From positions 1 through 32,428 of the forward strand of contig JBDRBT010000020.1 of assembly GCA_043822385.1 (NCBI GenBank): 32,428 nt of DNA, given 5' to 3'. The position numbers were made by a program, and so were the translations under genes. Below are positions 15,272 to 23,146 of this stretch, in pieces. Numbering within the stretch: position 1 is the first letter of the stretch; the number at the start of each line of letters is the position of its first letter. Under the pieces are notes generated by a model that did not search any database, had not been told where the DNA came from, and saw only the letters and a program-made list of their open reading frames with translations. This stretch comes from JABWCK01 sp043822385. GTDB lineage: Archaea > Micrarchaeota > Micrarchaeia > Norongarragalinales > Norongarragalinaceae.

Positions 15272-15745
15272 ATGTCTTTAGATCGGCCTGATGAAAAACG
15301 CGTTCGTCCTTCTTGGGATGAGTACTTCATTAATATGATGGAGTTAGTTGCAAAGAGAAGTACTTGCAGGCGGCATAATATTGCTGCTATTTTAGTTAAA
15401 GACAAGAGAATAATTGCTACTGGTTACAATGGCGCTCCGCGTGGAACTAAGGATTGCTTGGAGTTAGGTTGCTTGCGTGATGAATTAAAGATTCCTAGCG
15501 GGACTCGCCACGAAGTTTGCCGGGCTGTGCACGCTGAACAAAACGCGATTATTCAGTGTTCTATTTACGGCGTGTCTTGCGAGGGAACAACGATGTATAC
15601 TAATTCTTCTCCTTGTCGCATTTGCGCGAAAATGATTGCTCAAGCGGGAATAAAGCGACTAGTTTTTGATGGCCGTTATCCTGATGAAGAAGGCTTGAAT
15701 GTTTTGAAGGAAGCTGGAGTTCAAGTAGAAGAATTCAAACGCTAG
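15272..15745 (+). CDS. dCMP deaminase
   Basis: A 157-residue zinc deaminase converting dCMP to dUMP for thymidylate supply. The zinc and catalytic residues are in VHAEQNAI (H87, E89) and NSSPCRICAKM (C115, C118). The N-terminal SWDEYFINMMELVAKRSTC and RRHNIAAILVKDKRIIATGYNG are typical of the family. ATG 15272 is chosen: TTTTTAAAG centred near 15241 lies about 31 nt upstream and MSLDRP matches family starts; TTG 15260 would add four residues. The TAG stop overlaps the opposing gene's TAG in a shared CTAG. Confidence 0.93.
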   Translation: MSLDRPDEKRVRPSWDEYFINMMELVAKRSTCRRHNIAAILVKDKRIIATGYNGAPRGTKDCLELGCLRDELKIPSGTRHEVCRAVHAEQNAIIQCSIYGVSCEGTTMYTNSSPCRICAKMIAQAGIKRLVFDGRYPDEEGLNVLKEAGVQVEEFKR

Positions 15746-16314
15746 TAAAGTTCTTTCAAGTGTTTTACTAGAATGTTCCAGATTGCGTCTTCTTTTCCTT
15801 TTTTTGGTTTAAACGAAAAAAAGTGGTCGGTTAAATCAAATGTTTCTACTTCTTCATCAACTTTCGCGTGTTTTGCCAGTGCTTTTCTTAATTTTTCAGC
15901 TGTTTTTTGGTTAGTAGTCGTAATATCGAATTTTCCTTCAGCTAGAGGATCTAATTCTACTTGTCCTTCGCAAAGCTCTCTTTTTAGTATTACTCGCGGG
16001 TTTTTTTCAGGTATAGTCATGTGTACTTTTAGTTTATCCGCTTGTAAGTTGTCTAGAACCTCTGTTATTTTTTGATCGTGAACTTTCAAGTTGTTTTCGG
16101 CAATTTCTTCTATCTTCCCTTGTTTATTCTTTTTTATATTTTCAAGGTTTTTAGGTAAAAGAAATATCTCACTTAATGAAATATTGCCTAGTTTTTTTTC
16201 TAATCTAGTTGCAAACTCCGTTTGTTCCTTTTCATTTAATGTCTTTAAGTGTTTATGAAGGTCTTTAGAGTGCTTTTTTAGTAATTCTAGCGGGTTTTCT
16301 GGCATGCGGTTCAT
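15742..16314 (-). CDS. Hypothetical protein, 190 aa
   Basis: A soluble protein. Residues 1-70 are charged and helical, with possible coiled-coil runs (KKHSKDLHKHLKTLNEKEQ). Residues about 95-165 look like an alternating alpha/beta domain (KVHMTIPEKNPRVILKRE, GKFDITTTNQKTAEKLRKAL). The end is DLTDHFFSFKPKKGKED. I recognise no family. The ATG at 16314 faces the TspO gene, and the 40-bp AT-rich gap between them should hold both promoters. Confidence 0.55.
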   Translation of the reverse strand: MNRMPENPLELLKKHSKDLHKHLKTLNEKEQTEFATRLEKKLGNISLSEIFLLPKNLENIKKNKQGKIEEIAENNLKVHDQKITEVLDNLQADKLKVHMTIPEKNPRVILKRELCEGQVELDPLAEGKFDITTTNQKTAEKLRKALAKHAKVDEEVETFDLTDHFFSFKPKKGKEDAIWNILVKHLKELY

Positions 16315-16354
16315 TATAATATATTAGGCTGGTTTTATTATTTATTGTTTGTAA

Positions 16355-16828
16355 ATGGAGCTTGATTTCAAGAAACTAGGTATCTGTTTGGCTTTGTGTT
16401 TTGTTGCTGCAGCTATAGGCTCTGTTTTTACGTTTGAATCCATTCCAACTTGGTACGCTGGGTTGGAAAAACCTTTCTTTAATCCGCCTAACTGGGTGTT
16501 CTCACCAGTGTGGACGCTCTTGTACTTTTTAATGGCGGTTTCGCTTTACTTGGTTTGGAGCCAGGGCTTGAATACAAAAAACGCTAAAATCGGGGTTGTG
16601 TTGTTTGGTTTGCAGTTGCTTTTGAATGCTGGTTGGAGTATTGCTTTCTTTGGCTTGCACTCGCCTTATTTTGGCTTGTTAGTAATAATTCCTTTGTGGG
16701 CTAGCATTATTGCAACGATTTACTTTTTCAATAAAGTGTCTACGCATTCTGCTTTGTTGTTAGCGCCTTACTTGTCTTGGGTTTCCTTTGCTATGTTGTT
16801 GAATTACTTTATTTGGACTTTAAATTAG
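16355..16828 (+). CDS. TspO/MBR-family protein
   Basis: A 157-residue five-helix membrane protein of the tryptophan-rich sensory protein / translocator protein family, which bind porphyrins and related ligands. The diagnostic segment is TWYAGLEKPFFNPPNWVFSP, followed by VWTLLYFLMAVSLYLVW and later LNAGWSIAFFGLHSP. Length matches the family. The DUF202 membrane gene starts 10 nt after its stop, so the two are probably co-transcribed. Confidence 0.95.
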   Translation: MELDFKKLGICLALCFVAAAIGSVFTFESIPTWYAGLEKPFFNPPNWVFSPVWTLLYFLMAVSLYLVWSQGLNTKNAKIGVVLFGLQLLLNAGWSIAFFGLHSPYFGLLVIIPLWASIIATIYFFNKVSTHSALLLAPYLSWVSFAMLLNYFIWTLN

Positions 16829-16838
16829 GTGTTTATTC

Positions 16839-17090
16839 TTGCCTGAAGAAAAAAAACTTGATAAAATAAGAACGAATTTAGCTGAAGAACGCACTGAATT
16901 AGCGTGGCAGAGAAACCGCTTGTCTGAAATGAGTGTTCTAATGGGTGTGGTTGGTTTAGGTTTTTTGATTACTAGATTTTTCGCCGAGTTTTGGGTTGCG
17001 GGAGTTTTACTTTCCAGCGTAGGGGGAGTGTGGCTCGCGATAGTTGTTTTTCATTACTTTACTCAAAAAAACAGAATGCGTTGTAGTTAG
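16839..17090 (+). CDS. DUF202-family small membrane protein
   Basis: An 83-residue protein with the family signature LAEERTELAWQRNRLS at residues 11-26, then two transmembrane segments (about 27-48 and 52-72) and a short basic tail. It begins with TTG 10 nt after the TspO stop. The family role is unknown; the pairing suggests a shared membrane function. Its stop is 2 nt from the 3' end of the opposing tRNA-Leu. Confidence 0.85.
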   Translation: MPEEKKLDKIRTNLAEERTELAWQRNRLSEMSVLMGVVGLGFLITRFFAEFWVAGVLLSSVGGVWLAIVVFHYFTQKNRMRCS

Positions 17091-17092
17091 AG

Positions 17093-17177
17093 TGCTGGGG
17101 GAGAGATTTGAACTCTCGAACTCCTAAAAGACGAAGCCCTGAACCTCGCGCATTTGGCCAAGCTTTGCTACCCCAGC
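17093..17177 (-). tRNA. tRNA-Leu (anticodon CAG)
   Basis: Class II tRNA: acceptor GCTGGGG/CCCCAGC with discriminator A, anticodon stem CGAGG/CTTCG with loop TTCAGGG (anticodon CAG), a long variable arm after it, and T-arm GAGAG-TTCAAAT-CTCTC. No intron. CCA is not encoded. Confidence 0.93.
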
Positions 17178-17205
17178 GTATCGCGTTAGAATTAATGTTA
17201 ATAAA

Positions 17206-17218
17206 GCGTTTTATATAT
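17206..17218. promoter_or_regulatory. Shared TATA element between tRNA-Leu and secF
   Basis: GTTTTATATATCT in the divergent gap. Leftwards it lies about 35 nt before the tRNA-Leu 5' end, allowing a short leader. Rightwards it lies about 55 nt before the secF start. The near-palindromic TATATA could serve both directions. Confidence 0.45.
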
Positions 17219-17269
17219 CTCTATTAACATTTTTTTTATTGTTTTTCTTTCTTAGTGGTGGGATTTTTT

Positions 17270-18343
17270 TTGGTTTCTAATATTTACGAGAACAAGAATT
17301 ACAAGTTGTTGCTAGTGTTGCCTTTATTGTTAATGGCTGCTTCTTTGTACTTGGTTTTCGGAGTTGGCTTGACGCAAGGAATAGACTTGCGTGGTGGCTT
17401 GTTGTTCACTGTTTTTACTAACGAGGGTTCTACTGCTGAATTAGTTGTTGTTTTGCCTGATGCTGAAATTCGTTCTTTTGATGGTCCTGGAGGCCGTGGT
17501 TTTGAAATTCAATTACCTAACAACCCGGATTTAGAGCAGGCGGAAGTGTTGTACAAAGAATTAATTTCTCTGGATTCGGATTTAGCGCGCGCTGAAGTAA
17601 CTCAAGGAGAGGAAGCAACGGTTGTTGAATTAAACCAGGAAATTTCTTCGCGTTTTAGTGAGTTGAGTGGTTTAGTTGGTTTTTCTGGTGTTGCGCCGAG
17701 TGATGCTCACAAGAAATTAGAGCTTGTGAGTGAATTGTTTTCTAGCGCGAAAAGCGAGTACCGGCAAGAATTGGTTTCTAAAATTTCTTCAGTAGTTACT
17801 ATTGATTCTTACTCGTTCAAGGAAGTTGGTTCGAGTTTAAGCAAGTTTTTCTTGAATAAAACTAGTGAAATTGTTTTGTGGTCTTTCATTTTATCGTCTA
17901 TTCTAGTATTCATTATTTTCAGAAAGTTAGCGCCTAGTTTAGCAGTTATTTTCGGGGTAGTTGCGGATATAGTTATTACTTTAGGTGCAATGGTTTTGTT
18001 TAATATTCCGTTGTCTTTAGCGTCTGTAGCTGCTTTATTGATGTTGATTGGTTTTAGTTTAGATACGGACGTAATGCTTACGGTTAGAGTAATTAAGCGG
18101 AAGGAAGGCACGCCTGTAACTCGTGTTTGGAATGCGTTGAAGACTGGTTTGTTAATGAATATTACTACGGTAGTTGCTTTCGGAGTTTTGACTCTGTTAG
18201 CAATAACTTTACAAATTCCTACTTACTACCAGATTGGTGCAGTAGCAGTTATTGGTGGGGCAGTTGATTTTGTTGCTACTTGGGCTGGCAACGCGGTATT
18301 GATTTTATGGTCTTTAGAGGGAAATAAACATGAGTCTGCTTGA
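17270..18343 (+). CDS. secF: Protein-export membrane protein SecF
   Basis: A 357-residue accessory subunit of the Sec translocase that with SecD helps late export steps. The first helix is at about 11-31, followed by GIDLRGGLLFTV (the D1-like motif), an external domain to about residue 190, and five membrane helices. The later helices include VVADIVITLGAMVLF and LMLIGFSLDTDVMLTVRV, typical of the SecF membrane domain. TTG 17270 is favoured over GTG 17255 because GGTGGG at 17256-17261 sits eight bases before it. The gene overlaps secD by 14 nt, so the two are translationally coupled in the archaeal F-then-D order. Confidence 0.93.
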   Translation: MVSNIYENKNYKLLLVLPLLLMAASLYLVFGVGLTQGIDLRGGLLFTVFTNEGSTAELVVVLPDAEIRSFDGPGGRGFEIQLPNNPDLEQAEVLYKELISLDSDLARAEVTQGEEATVVELNQEISSRFSELSGLVGFSGVAPSDAHKKLELVSELFSSAKSEYRQELVSKISSVVTIDSYSFKEVGSSLSKFFLNKTSEIVLWSFILSSILVFIIFRKLAPSLAVIFGVVADIVITLGAMVLFNIPLSLASVAALLMLIGFSLDTDVMLTVRVIKRKEGTPVTRVWNALKTGLLMNITTVVAFGVLTLLAITLQIPTYYQIGAVAVIGGAVDFVATWAGNAVLILWSLEGNKHESA

Positions 18344-19898
18344 AAACAACAAGATTCGCATTTTATTGCTAGTTTTCGTGTTGTCAATGAGTTTGTTGTT
18401 TTTGAAGGACTTAAATCCCTTTACTCTAGATGTTAATTTAGGCATTGAATTCGTTGGCGGAGTTAGAGTACCTATTTCTTTAGAGAAGAGTGTTGATTCA
18501 GACACGATGGACTTGTTGGTTGAAACCATTAAGTCAAGAATTAACAAGTTTGGTTTAAGCCAGGCAATTGTACGGCCGTTAGGCGATAAAGAAATTATTG
18601 TGGAAATCCCTAAAGCAGATTCTCGTGCTATTGAAAGCATTGAACGCATTTTACGCGAGCAAGGTCGTTTTGAAGCTATTATTGACGGAAACCAAGTGTT
18701 AAACGGGGATGACATTATTACTTCTTCAGTTGGCGGTTCTGGTGGCGAGGGCTTGCAGGAAGTAAGTTCTGGTGGAATGCAGTGGCAACTAGCTTTCAGT
18801 GTTACTGGCGATGGGCAAGAAAAGTTTGCTGAATTAGCTTCAGGCAAGACTGGAATGGCGGTTCACATGTTTTTAGACCGGCCTGAAAACGCGGTTATAA
18901 TTGTTAATGATTCAGTTGACTCGCTTTTGGTTTCCGGTGCTTTGAAGAAAAGCGGGGACGACTTGGTTTTGTTTAACGAGAAGGAAGTATTGCTGCGAGA
19001 ACAAGAATTTATTTCTTTAAATAAAACTACTGTTATTTTAGACGAGTCGTTGAAAACGAGTAATCCTTCTTTAATTAGTTTCTTGAATGAAAATGGTTTT
19101 GTTGAGGGCGGGGAAGTAAAGAAACTCGTATTCAAGGCGTCTAGTGAAATGCTTCCTGTAATCATGGGTGAGTCTCTTGGTTCTTGGAGTGCTATTGGCT
19201 TGCGTTCTACTCCTGTTTTGCGTGTAGAACCAGTAAAACAAAATGCTATTACTCAGTATAGTATTACTGGAAACGCTTTCGGTAGCACTCAAGAGGAAGC
19301 GTACGAGAATGCTGTGCGTGAAATAAAGGAATTAAAAACAGTTTTATCTGGAGGCCGACTTCCAGTGAGTACGATTGTAGGTAGTTATTATGATGTAGCG
19401 CCTACGTTAGGTAGGCAATTCTTGTTTTACAGTTTGTTAGGTATTATTGTTGCTGTGTTAGCGGTGGGTATTGTTTTAGCTTTGCGTTACCAGTCAATAA
19501 AACTAGTTATCCCGATTGTTTTTACTAACGTTATTGAAATAGCTATTTTGCTTGCTTTGCTTGGTTCTTTCGGTACTCTTGAATTAAGTGCTATGGCTGG
19601 AGTTATTGCTTTAATTGGTACTGGAGTTGACAACCAAATTGTTATTACTGACGAGTTGTTGAGCAAGCGCAAGAAGGAAGAAGAAATTTCAAAGAGAGAA
19701 CAATTGCGTAGAGCGTTTTACATTATTTTCGCTATTGCCGGAATTGCTATTGTTTCAATGTTGCCGTTGTTCTTGAGTGGTATAGTTGAAGTAATGGGTT
19801 TTGCTCTTGCTACTATTCTAGGTATATTAATTGGAGTTGGAGTTACTAGGCCTGCTTACAGTGCTTTAGTTGAAGAATTATACGGCTTCAAAGAATAG
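18330..19898 (+). CDS. secD: Protein-export membrane protein SecD
   Basis: A 522-residue partner of SecF. One N-terminal helix (about 8-24) is followed by LGIEFVGGVRVPISLEK. A large external P1 domain runs to about residue 350, including SRINKFGLSQAIVRPLGDKEI. Five helices follow, with ALIGTGVDNQIVITDELL as the SecD signature in helix 4-5. Length is typical. Translation starts inside the end of secF; GAGGG lies nine bases upstream of the ATG. Confidence 0.95.
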   Translation: MSLLENNKIRILLLVFVLSMSLLFLKDLNPFTLDVNLGIEFVGGVRVPISLEKSVDSDTMDLLVETIKSRINKFGLSQAIVRPLGDKEIIVEIPKADSRAIESIERILREQGRFEAIIDGNQVLNGDDIITSSVGGSGGEGLQEVSSGGMQWQLAFSVTGDGQEKFAELASGKTGMAVHMFLDRPENAVIIVNDSVDSLLVSGALKKSGDDLVLFNEKEVLLREQEFISLNKTTVILDESLKTSNPSLISFLNENGFVEGGEVKKLVFKASSEMLPVIMGESLGSWSAIGLRSTPVLRVEPVKQNAITQYSITGNAFGSTQEEAYENAVREIKELKTVLSGGRLPVSTIVGSYYDVAPTLGRQFLFYSLLGIIVAVLAVGIVLALRYQSIKLVIPIVFTNVIEIAILLALLGSFGTLELSAMAGVIALIGTGVDNQIVITDELLSKRKKEEEISKREQLRRAFYIIFAIAGIAIVSMLPLFLSGIVEVMGFALATILGILIGVGVTRPAYSALVEELYGFKE

Positions 19899-19930
19899 TT
19901 TCTAATATTGCTTTTTTCAAATTGGTTATT

Positions 19931-20266
19931 ATGAGCACTCCTAGAGAATTGGCTTTGCATTTATTGGAGCATGCTTTCGATAATGGTTTTCAAGTTATTC
20001 CTCGTTATAAAGAAGGAGCTTTAAATTGTTACTGCAAGATAAAAGGAGAGGGGCGTAACGAAGCTATAGATTCTTTAATGCATGTAGCTTTTGAAACTAG
20101 CAATTCTTTAAGAAAACTAAATGCCAAACACAAGCTTTTTCATAAGACCGGGGGTAAACACAACCAGCCTGTTGTTTCATTAAAATTTAATGGTTTTACT
20201 GAATTAGATTATGATGCATTAGAGAAAAGAATTATTGACGAAAAGCGTAATCGCGAGTTACTTTGA
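19931..20266 (+). CDS. Hypothetical protein, 111 aa
   Basis: A small soluble protein with mixed alpha/beta character (LALHLLEHAFDNGFQVIPRY, NCYCKIKGEG, QPVVSLKFNG). No family recognised. ATG 19931 is preferred to 19922 because a CTAATAT element lies about 27 nt upstream. It follows secD by about 30 nt, perhaps with its own promoter. The last codons overlap the opposing gene by 9 nt. Confidence 0.5.
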   Translation: MSTPRELALHLLEHAFDNGFQVIPRYKEGALNCYCKIKGEGRNEAIDSLMHVAFETSNSLRKLNAKHKLFHKTGGKHNQPVVSLKFNGFTELDYDALEKRIIDEKRNRELL

Positions 20267-20770
20267 TTGTTTTTCAACTATTTTTTTTCCTAGTTCTATT
20301 CTAGCGCTTAATCTCTTGTCGAATTCTTCTTTTGAATCGCCTTTCAACGTGTTTTTCAGTATGTATTCCGTGAATTCTTGAGTTATTTGCGAAGCGTCTA
20401 CTAGAATTCCTTGCATTTCGTCAGCATTGATTTTTATTGACGTTGGCTTTATTATTTCTAGAGCTATTGGCCCGTATTTCAACGCTAGAATTACTAGTGT
20501 TTCAAAGCGGTCTGCTAGTATTCTAGTTTCTGTTGCTGAAGAATACATTCCATCTTTTTCAAGCGCTGGCTCGATTTCGCCAGTGCAGTACAAAACTCCT
20601 TTTTCTTTGCTTATTCTATCCATAAAGTCTACTAGCGATGTTTTTACTGTTTCCTCGTTTTTAGCGTGAGCATCGAAATAAAATAAAGCCAAGACTGCGC
20701 CTTTGCCACAAGCATCGTTAATCAAGTCTTCTATTTCTTCTTTAGATAAATTACTGTGTTCATGTTTCAT
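20258..20770 (-). CDS. Hypothetical protein, 170 aa
   Basis: A soluble, acidic alpha/beta protein: KGAVLALFYFDAHAKNEETV, GVLYCTGEIEPALEKDGMYS, FETLVILALKYGPIALEI and a helical C-terminus. It looks like a conserved archaeal cytosolic protein, but I cannot name a family. The ATG overlaps the TGA of the upstream zinc-ribbon gene in ATGA, so the two are translationally coupled and probably work together. Confidence 0.65.
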   Translation of the reverse strand: MKHEHSNLSKEEIEDLINDACGKGAVLALFYFDAHAKNEETVKTSLVDFMDRISKEKGVLYCTGEIEPALEKDGMYSSATETRILADRFETLVILALKYGPIALEIIKPTSIKINADEMQGILVDASQITQEFTEYILKNTLKGDSKEEFDKRLSARIELGKKIVEKQSK

Positions 20771-20916
20771 AATCTTATTAATTCTCCTTTGCTAGTATTG
20801 TACTTGCTACCGCAAATAGGGCAAAACAAGTGGCTTCCGTTTTCTTTCAGCGGTACCGCAAAGTCTTTTTTTGAATAACACTCTCTGCAATTCATTATTA
20901 ATAAATCTGTATGCAT
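20767..20916 (-). CDS. Zinc-ribbon microprotein, 49 aa
   Basis: A 49-residue protein: MHTDLLIMNCRECYSKKDFA followed by VPLKENGSHLFCPICGSKYN and a short basic tail. Two CxxC knuckles (C10/C13 and C32/C35) form a rubredoxin-like zinc ribbon. GGTGAT at 20932-20927 lies ten bases before the ATG. A second ATG at codon 8 (20895-20893) is possible. The stop overlaps the start of the 170-residue gene. The partner or nucleic-acid target is unknown. Confidence 0.75.
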   Translation of the reverse strand: MHTDLLIMNCRECYSKKDFAVPLKENGSHLFCPICGSKYNTSKGELIRL

Positions 20917-21043
20917 TGTTTTTTTAATCACCAGTGAAGGTTATAAGGTTAAAAGAATTACGCAGTAAAATTAAAAACTCTTTCTCACGCTTTGAATGGT
21001 TTAATCAAAGGCTTAAAATCGTTTCTTTTCGTTAATTCTATTA

Positions 21044-21586
21044 ATGAATCTTCCATTAATCGATTTGTTACCGTTATTGTTGTTTGTTTTGCCTGCTTAC
21101 TTGGCTAACGCGGTTCCATTATTGTTTGGCGGCGGGCAGACTATTGATTTAAACAAGAATTTTGTTGACGGCCGGCCTTGGTTTGGTAAAAGCAAGACTA
21201 TTCGCGGGTTTATTTCTGGAGTTCTTGCAGGAGTATTAACTGGCTTAATCTTGAGTTTTTTGTTGCCGGACTTGTTTATTATTGGTTTGAGTTTTAGCGA
21301 GAAAATAATTGTTTCTTTCTTGCTTGGCTTGGGCGCTATGCTTGGTGACTTGCTTGGTAGTTTCTTAAAACGCAGGCTTGGCGTAACGCCGGGAGAGTCT
21401 ATTTTCTTGCTTGACCAATTATTGTTTATTGTAGTTGCTTTACTGCTTTCTTCCTTATTTTACACTGGCTTGTGGGACTTTATTGATTCCCGGTCTGTGT
21501 TGTTTTTGCTTGTTTTAACGTATATAGTTCATTTGAGCGCTAATATTTTTGCTCACAAAATAAAGTTGAAGAAAGTACCATGGTAA
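21044..21586 (+). CDS. carS: CDP-archaeol synthase
   Basis: A 180-residue membrane CTP:2,3-di-O-geranylgeranylglycerol-1-phosphate cytidylyltransferase that makes CDP-archaeol, the branch point for archaeal polar lipids. Family signatures are LLFGGGQTIDLNKNFVDGRP, WFGKSKTIRGFISGVLAG, and GLGAMLGDLLGSFLKRRLG with PGESIFLLDQL. Five hydrophobic helices are visible. TTAAAA centred near 21016 lies about 28 nt upstream of the ATG, suggesting a leaderless mRNA. It overlaps the archaeosortase gene by 7 nt, so lipid activation and surface-protein processing appear translationally coupled. Confidence 0.95.
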   Translation: MNLPLIDLLPLLLFVLPAYLANAVPLLFGGGQTIDLNKNFVDGRPWFGKSKTIRGFISGVLAGVLTGLILSFLLPDLFIIGLSFSEKIIVSFLLGLGAMLGDLLGSFLKRRLGVTPGESIFLLDQLLFIVVALLLSSLFYTGLWDFIDSRSVLFLLVLTYIVHLSANIFAHKIKLKKVPW

Positions 21587-22077
21587 AAATAACTAGTTGG
21601 GAAAAAACGTTTTTAGTTTCTTTTTCACTATTTTTTTTAATTCCATTTTTCTTGCTTTACGTTTTTGATTTTAGTTTCTTAACTAGTTTTGTTGCGGGAA
21701 TCGAGGCGTTTTTCCTTGGTTTTTTTGTTCCAGTGTTTTTAGACGGCTCAACTATTTTTGCGGGTTCTATTTCTTTTGATATAGTTATTGAATGCACTGG
21801 CGCAGTAATGTTCGTTTTGTTGTTTGCTTTGCTTTATTCTACTGACGCGCCTAAAAAAATATTTTTCTTGCTTTTGTTTGCTCCAGTATTGTTTGTTTTC
21901 AATTTGCTTCGCTTGTTTTTAACGCTAATTATGGGCGTTTTTTACGGCGTTGACGTTTTAAATGTAGTGCATTTCTTGTTGTGGTTTGTTGATGCTGGTG
22001 TGGTTTTCTTGTTGTGGTTGCACGCAATGAAAATAAAACCAGCAAGCGTAATCGCAAGGCTAAGGAAAACTCTTTAA
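21580..22077 (+). CDS. Exosortase/archaeosortase-family transpeptidase
   Basis: A 165-residue integral membrane protein with the exosortase/archaeosortase triad: Cys72 in IVIECTGAVMF, Arg111 in FVFNLLRLFL and His131 in VLNVVHFLLWF, spread over about six hydrophobic segments. Archaeosortases cleave C-terminal sorting tails of surface proteins and are linked to lipid attachment. The length is short compared with ArtA-type enzymes but includes the whole core. It starts inside the end of carS. The subfamily and its substrate tail cannot be read here; no protein in the window has an obvious PGF-CTERM-like tail. Confidence 0.85.
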   Translation: MVKITSWEKTFLVSFSLFFLIPFFLLYVFDFSFLTSFVAGIEAFFLGFFVPVFLDGSTIFAGSISFDIVIECTGAVMFVLLFALLYSTDAPKKIFFLLLFAPVLFVFNLLRLFLTLIMGVFYGVDVLNVVHFLLWFVDAGVVFLLWLHAMKIKPASVIARLRKTL

Positions 22078-22114
22078 TCTTTGTTTCAACCAGTGTTTTT
22101 AGTTCGCTTTTTTT

Positions 22115-22187
22115 AGCCCTGTAGTCTAGTGGTTTAGGATATCGGATTCTGGATCCGGTGACGGCAGTTCGAATCTGCCCAGGGCTA
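22115..22187 (+). tRNA. tRNA-Gln (anticodon CTG)
   Basis: Acceptor AGCCCTG/CAGGGCT with discriminator A, anticodon stem TCGGA/TCCGG with loop TTCTGGA (anticodon CTG), and T-arm GGCAG-TTCGAAT-CTGCC. No intron; CCA not encoded. The last three bases overlap the stop codon of the opposing gene. Confidence 0.94.
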
Positions 22188-23087
22188 TTCTTCATATTTT
22201 TTCATTGCGTTGCCGTATTCTATTATTTCAACTAGGGTTAAGGGCTCATTTTTTATCATTAAAAAACGATTTTGTGCGTACGCCTTGTTTTTATTGTACG
22301 CGAGGTATTCGCCCGCTTTAACTAAGTGTTCGGGTAACATTCCTTTTTCAAACGCTTTTTTTATTTCTGTCAAGTATTCTTCAGCAGTTATTTGGTTTGT
22401 TTCTTTTCTTTCACTTATTTTTGCTAAATTAAAAACCGGGCCTGCGTTTAGTTTAAGTTTGGTTTTTTCAGTTCGTATTAACCGCAGGTTTTTCGCTAGT
22501 TCTTTTTCTAATTCTTCCTTGTTTCCGCCTAGTTTTTCGTGCGCGTCAAAAAACTCGAGCAAAAAATCCTTGAATTTGCCTTGGGTTTTATATTCTAAGA
22601 TTGTTTCTAACTCGCTGCTGATCGTTTTCGCTTTTTCTTTCTTCATTTTTTTCAGCATTTCCATTTGACTATTTTTTTTGAATAATTCAGGGTAAAACGT
22701 GTTTAATACGTGGTCTAAGTGTTTGAATGTTTTTTCCTTTACGGCGTTGGAATAATCAACTATGATCATTTTTTTTATTCGTTTATTGCTCATCAAACCT
22801 TTTTCGTAAGCGTTTCTTATTGAAGTTATTGTTTCTTTTGATTCATGTTGTTTTAACTCGTGTTTTATTAACTTCAAGTATTCTTTATGCTTGTTTTTTT
22901 CAATTTTTTGCAGTGAGTTAGTTATTTCGTCTATTACTTCACTGTTTCCCTTCAGGTACCAGTCTTCTAATGATTTTTTCCAGAGCCAGGGATAGTACTT
23001 TTGCAATTTGTTTTCGTCTAGAATTTCTTTGAGTTCTGGGTGAAACTTGTTCAAGTAAGTTGCAGCGCGTTTGTTTCCGAAAACCAT
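22185..23087 (-). CDS. Hypothetical helical protein, 300 aa
   Basis: A lysine- and glutamate-rich, soluble, all-helical protein. Residues about 60-175 and 200-290 show repeating helix pairs of 30-40 residues (for example HELKQHESKETITSIRNAYE, KGLMSNKRIKKMIIVDYSNA, EYLTEIKKAFEKGMLPEHL), suggesting a helical-repeat scaffold. No family recognised. Start at ATG 23087; the gap to the divergent RCK gene is about 60 bp. Confidence 0.6.
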   Translation of the reverse strand: MVFGNKRAATYLNKFHPELKEILDENKLQKYYPWLWKKSLEDWYLKGNSEVIDEITNSLQKIEKNKHKEYLKLIKHELKQHESKETITSIRNAYEKGLMSNKRIKKMIIVDYSNAVKEKTFKHLDHVLNTFYPELFKKNSQMEMLKKMKKEKAKTISSELETILEYKTQGKFKDFLLEFFDAHEKLGGNKEELEKELAKNLRLIRTEKTKLKLNAGPVFNLAKISERKETNQITAEEYLTEIKKAFEKGMLPEHLVKAGEYLAYNKNKAYAQNRFLMIKNEPLTLVEIIEYGNAMKKYEE

Positions 23088-23146
23088 TATTTACTTTCCT
23101 TCGCTGGGTTTAAAATTGTTTTTTGTTTAATGGTTATTGGTGTTTT

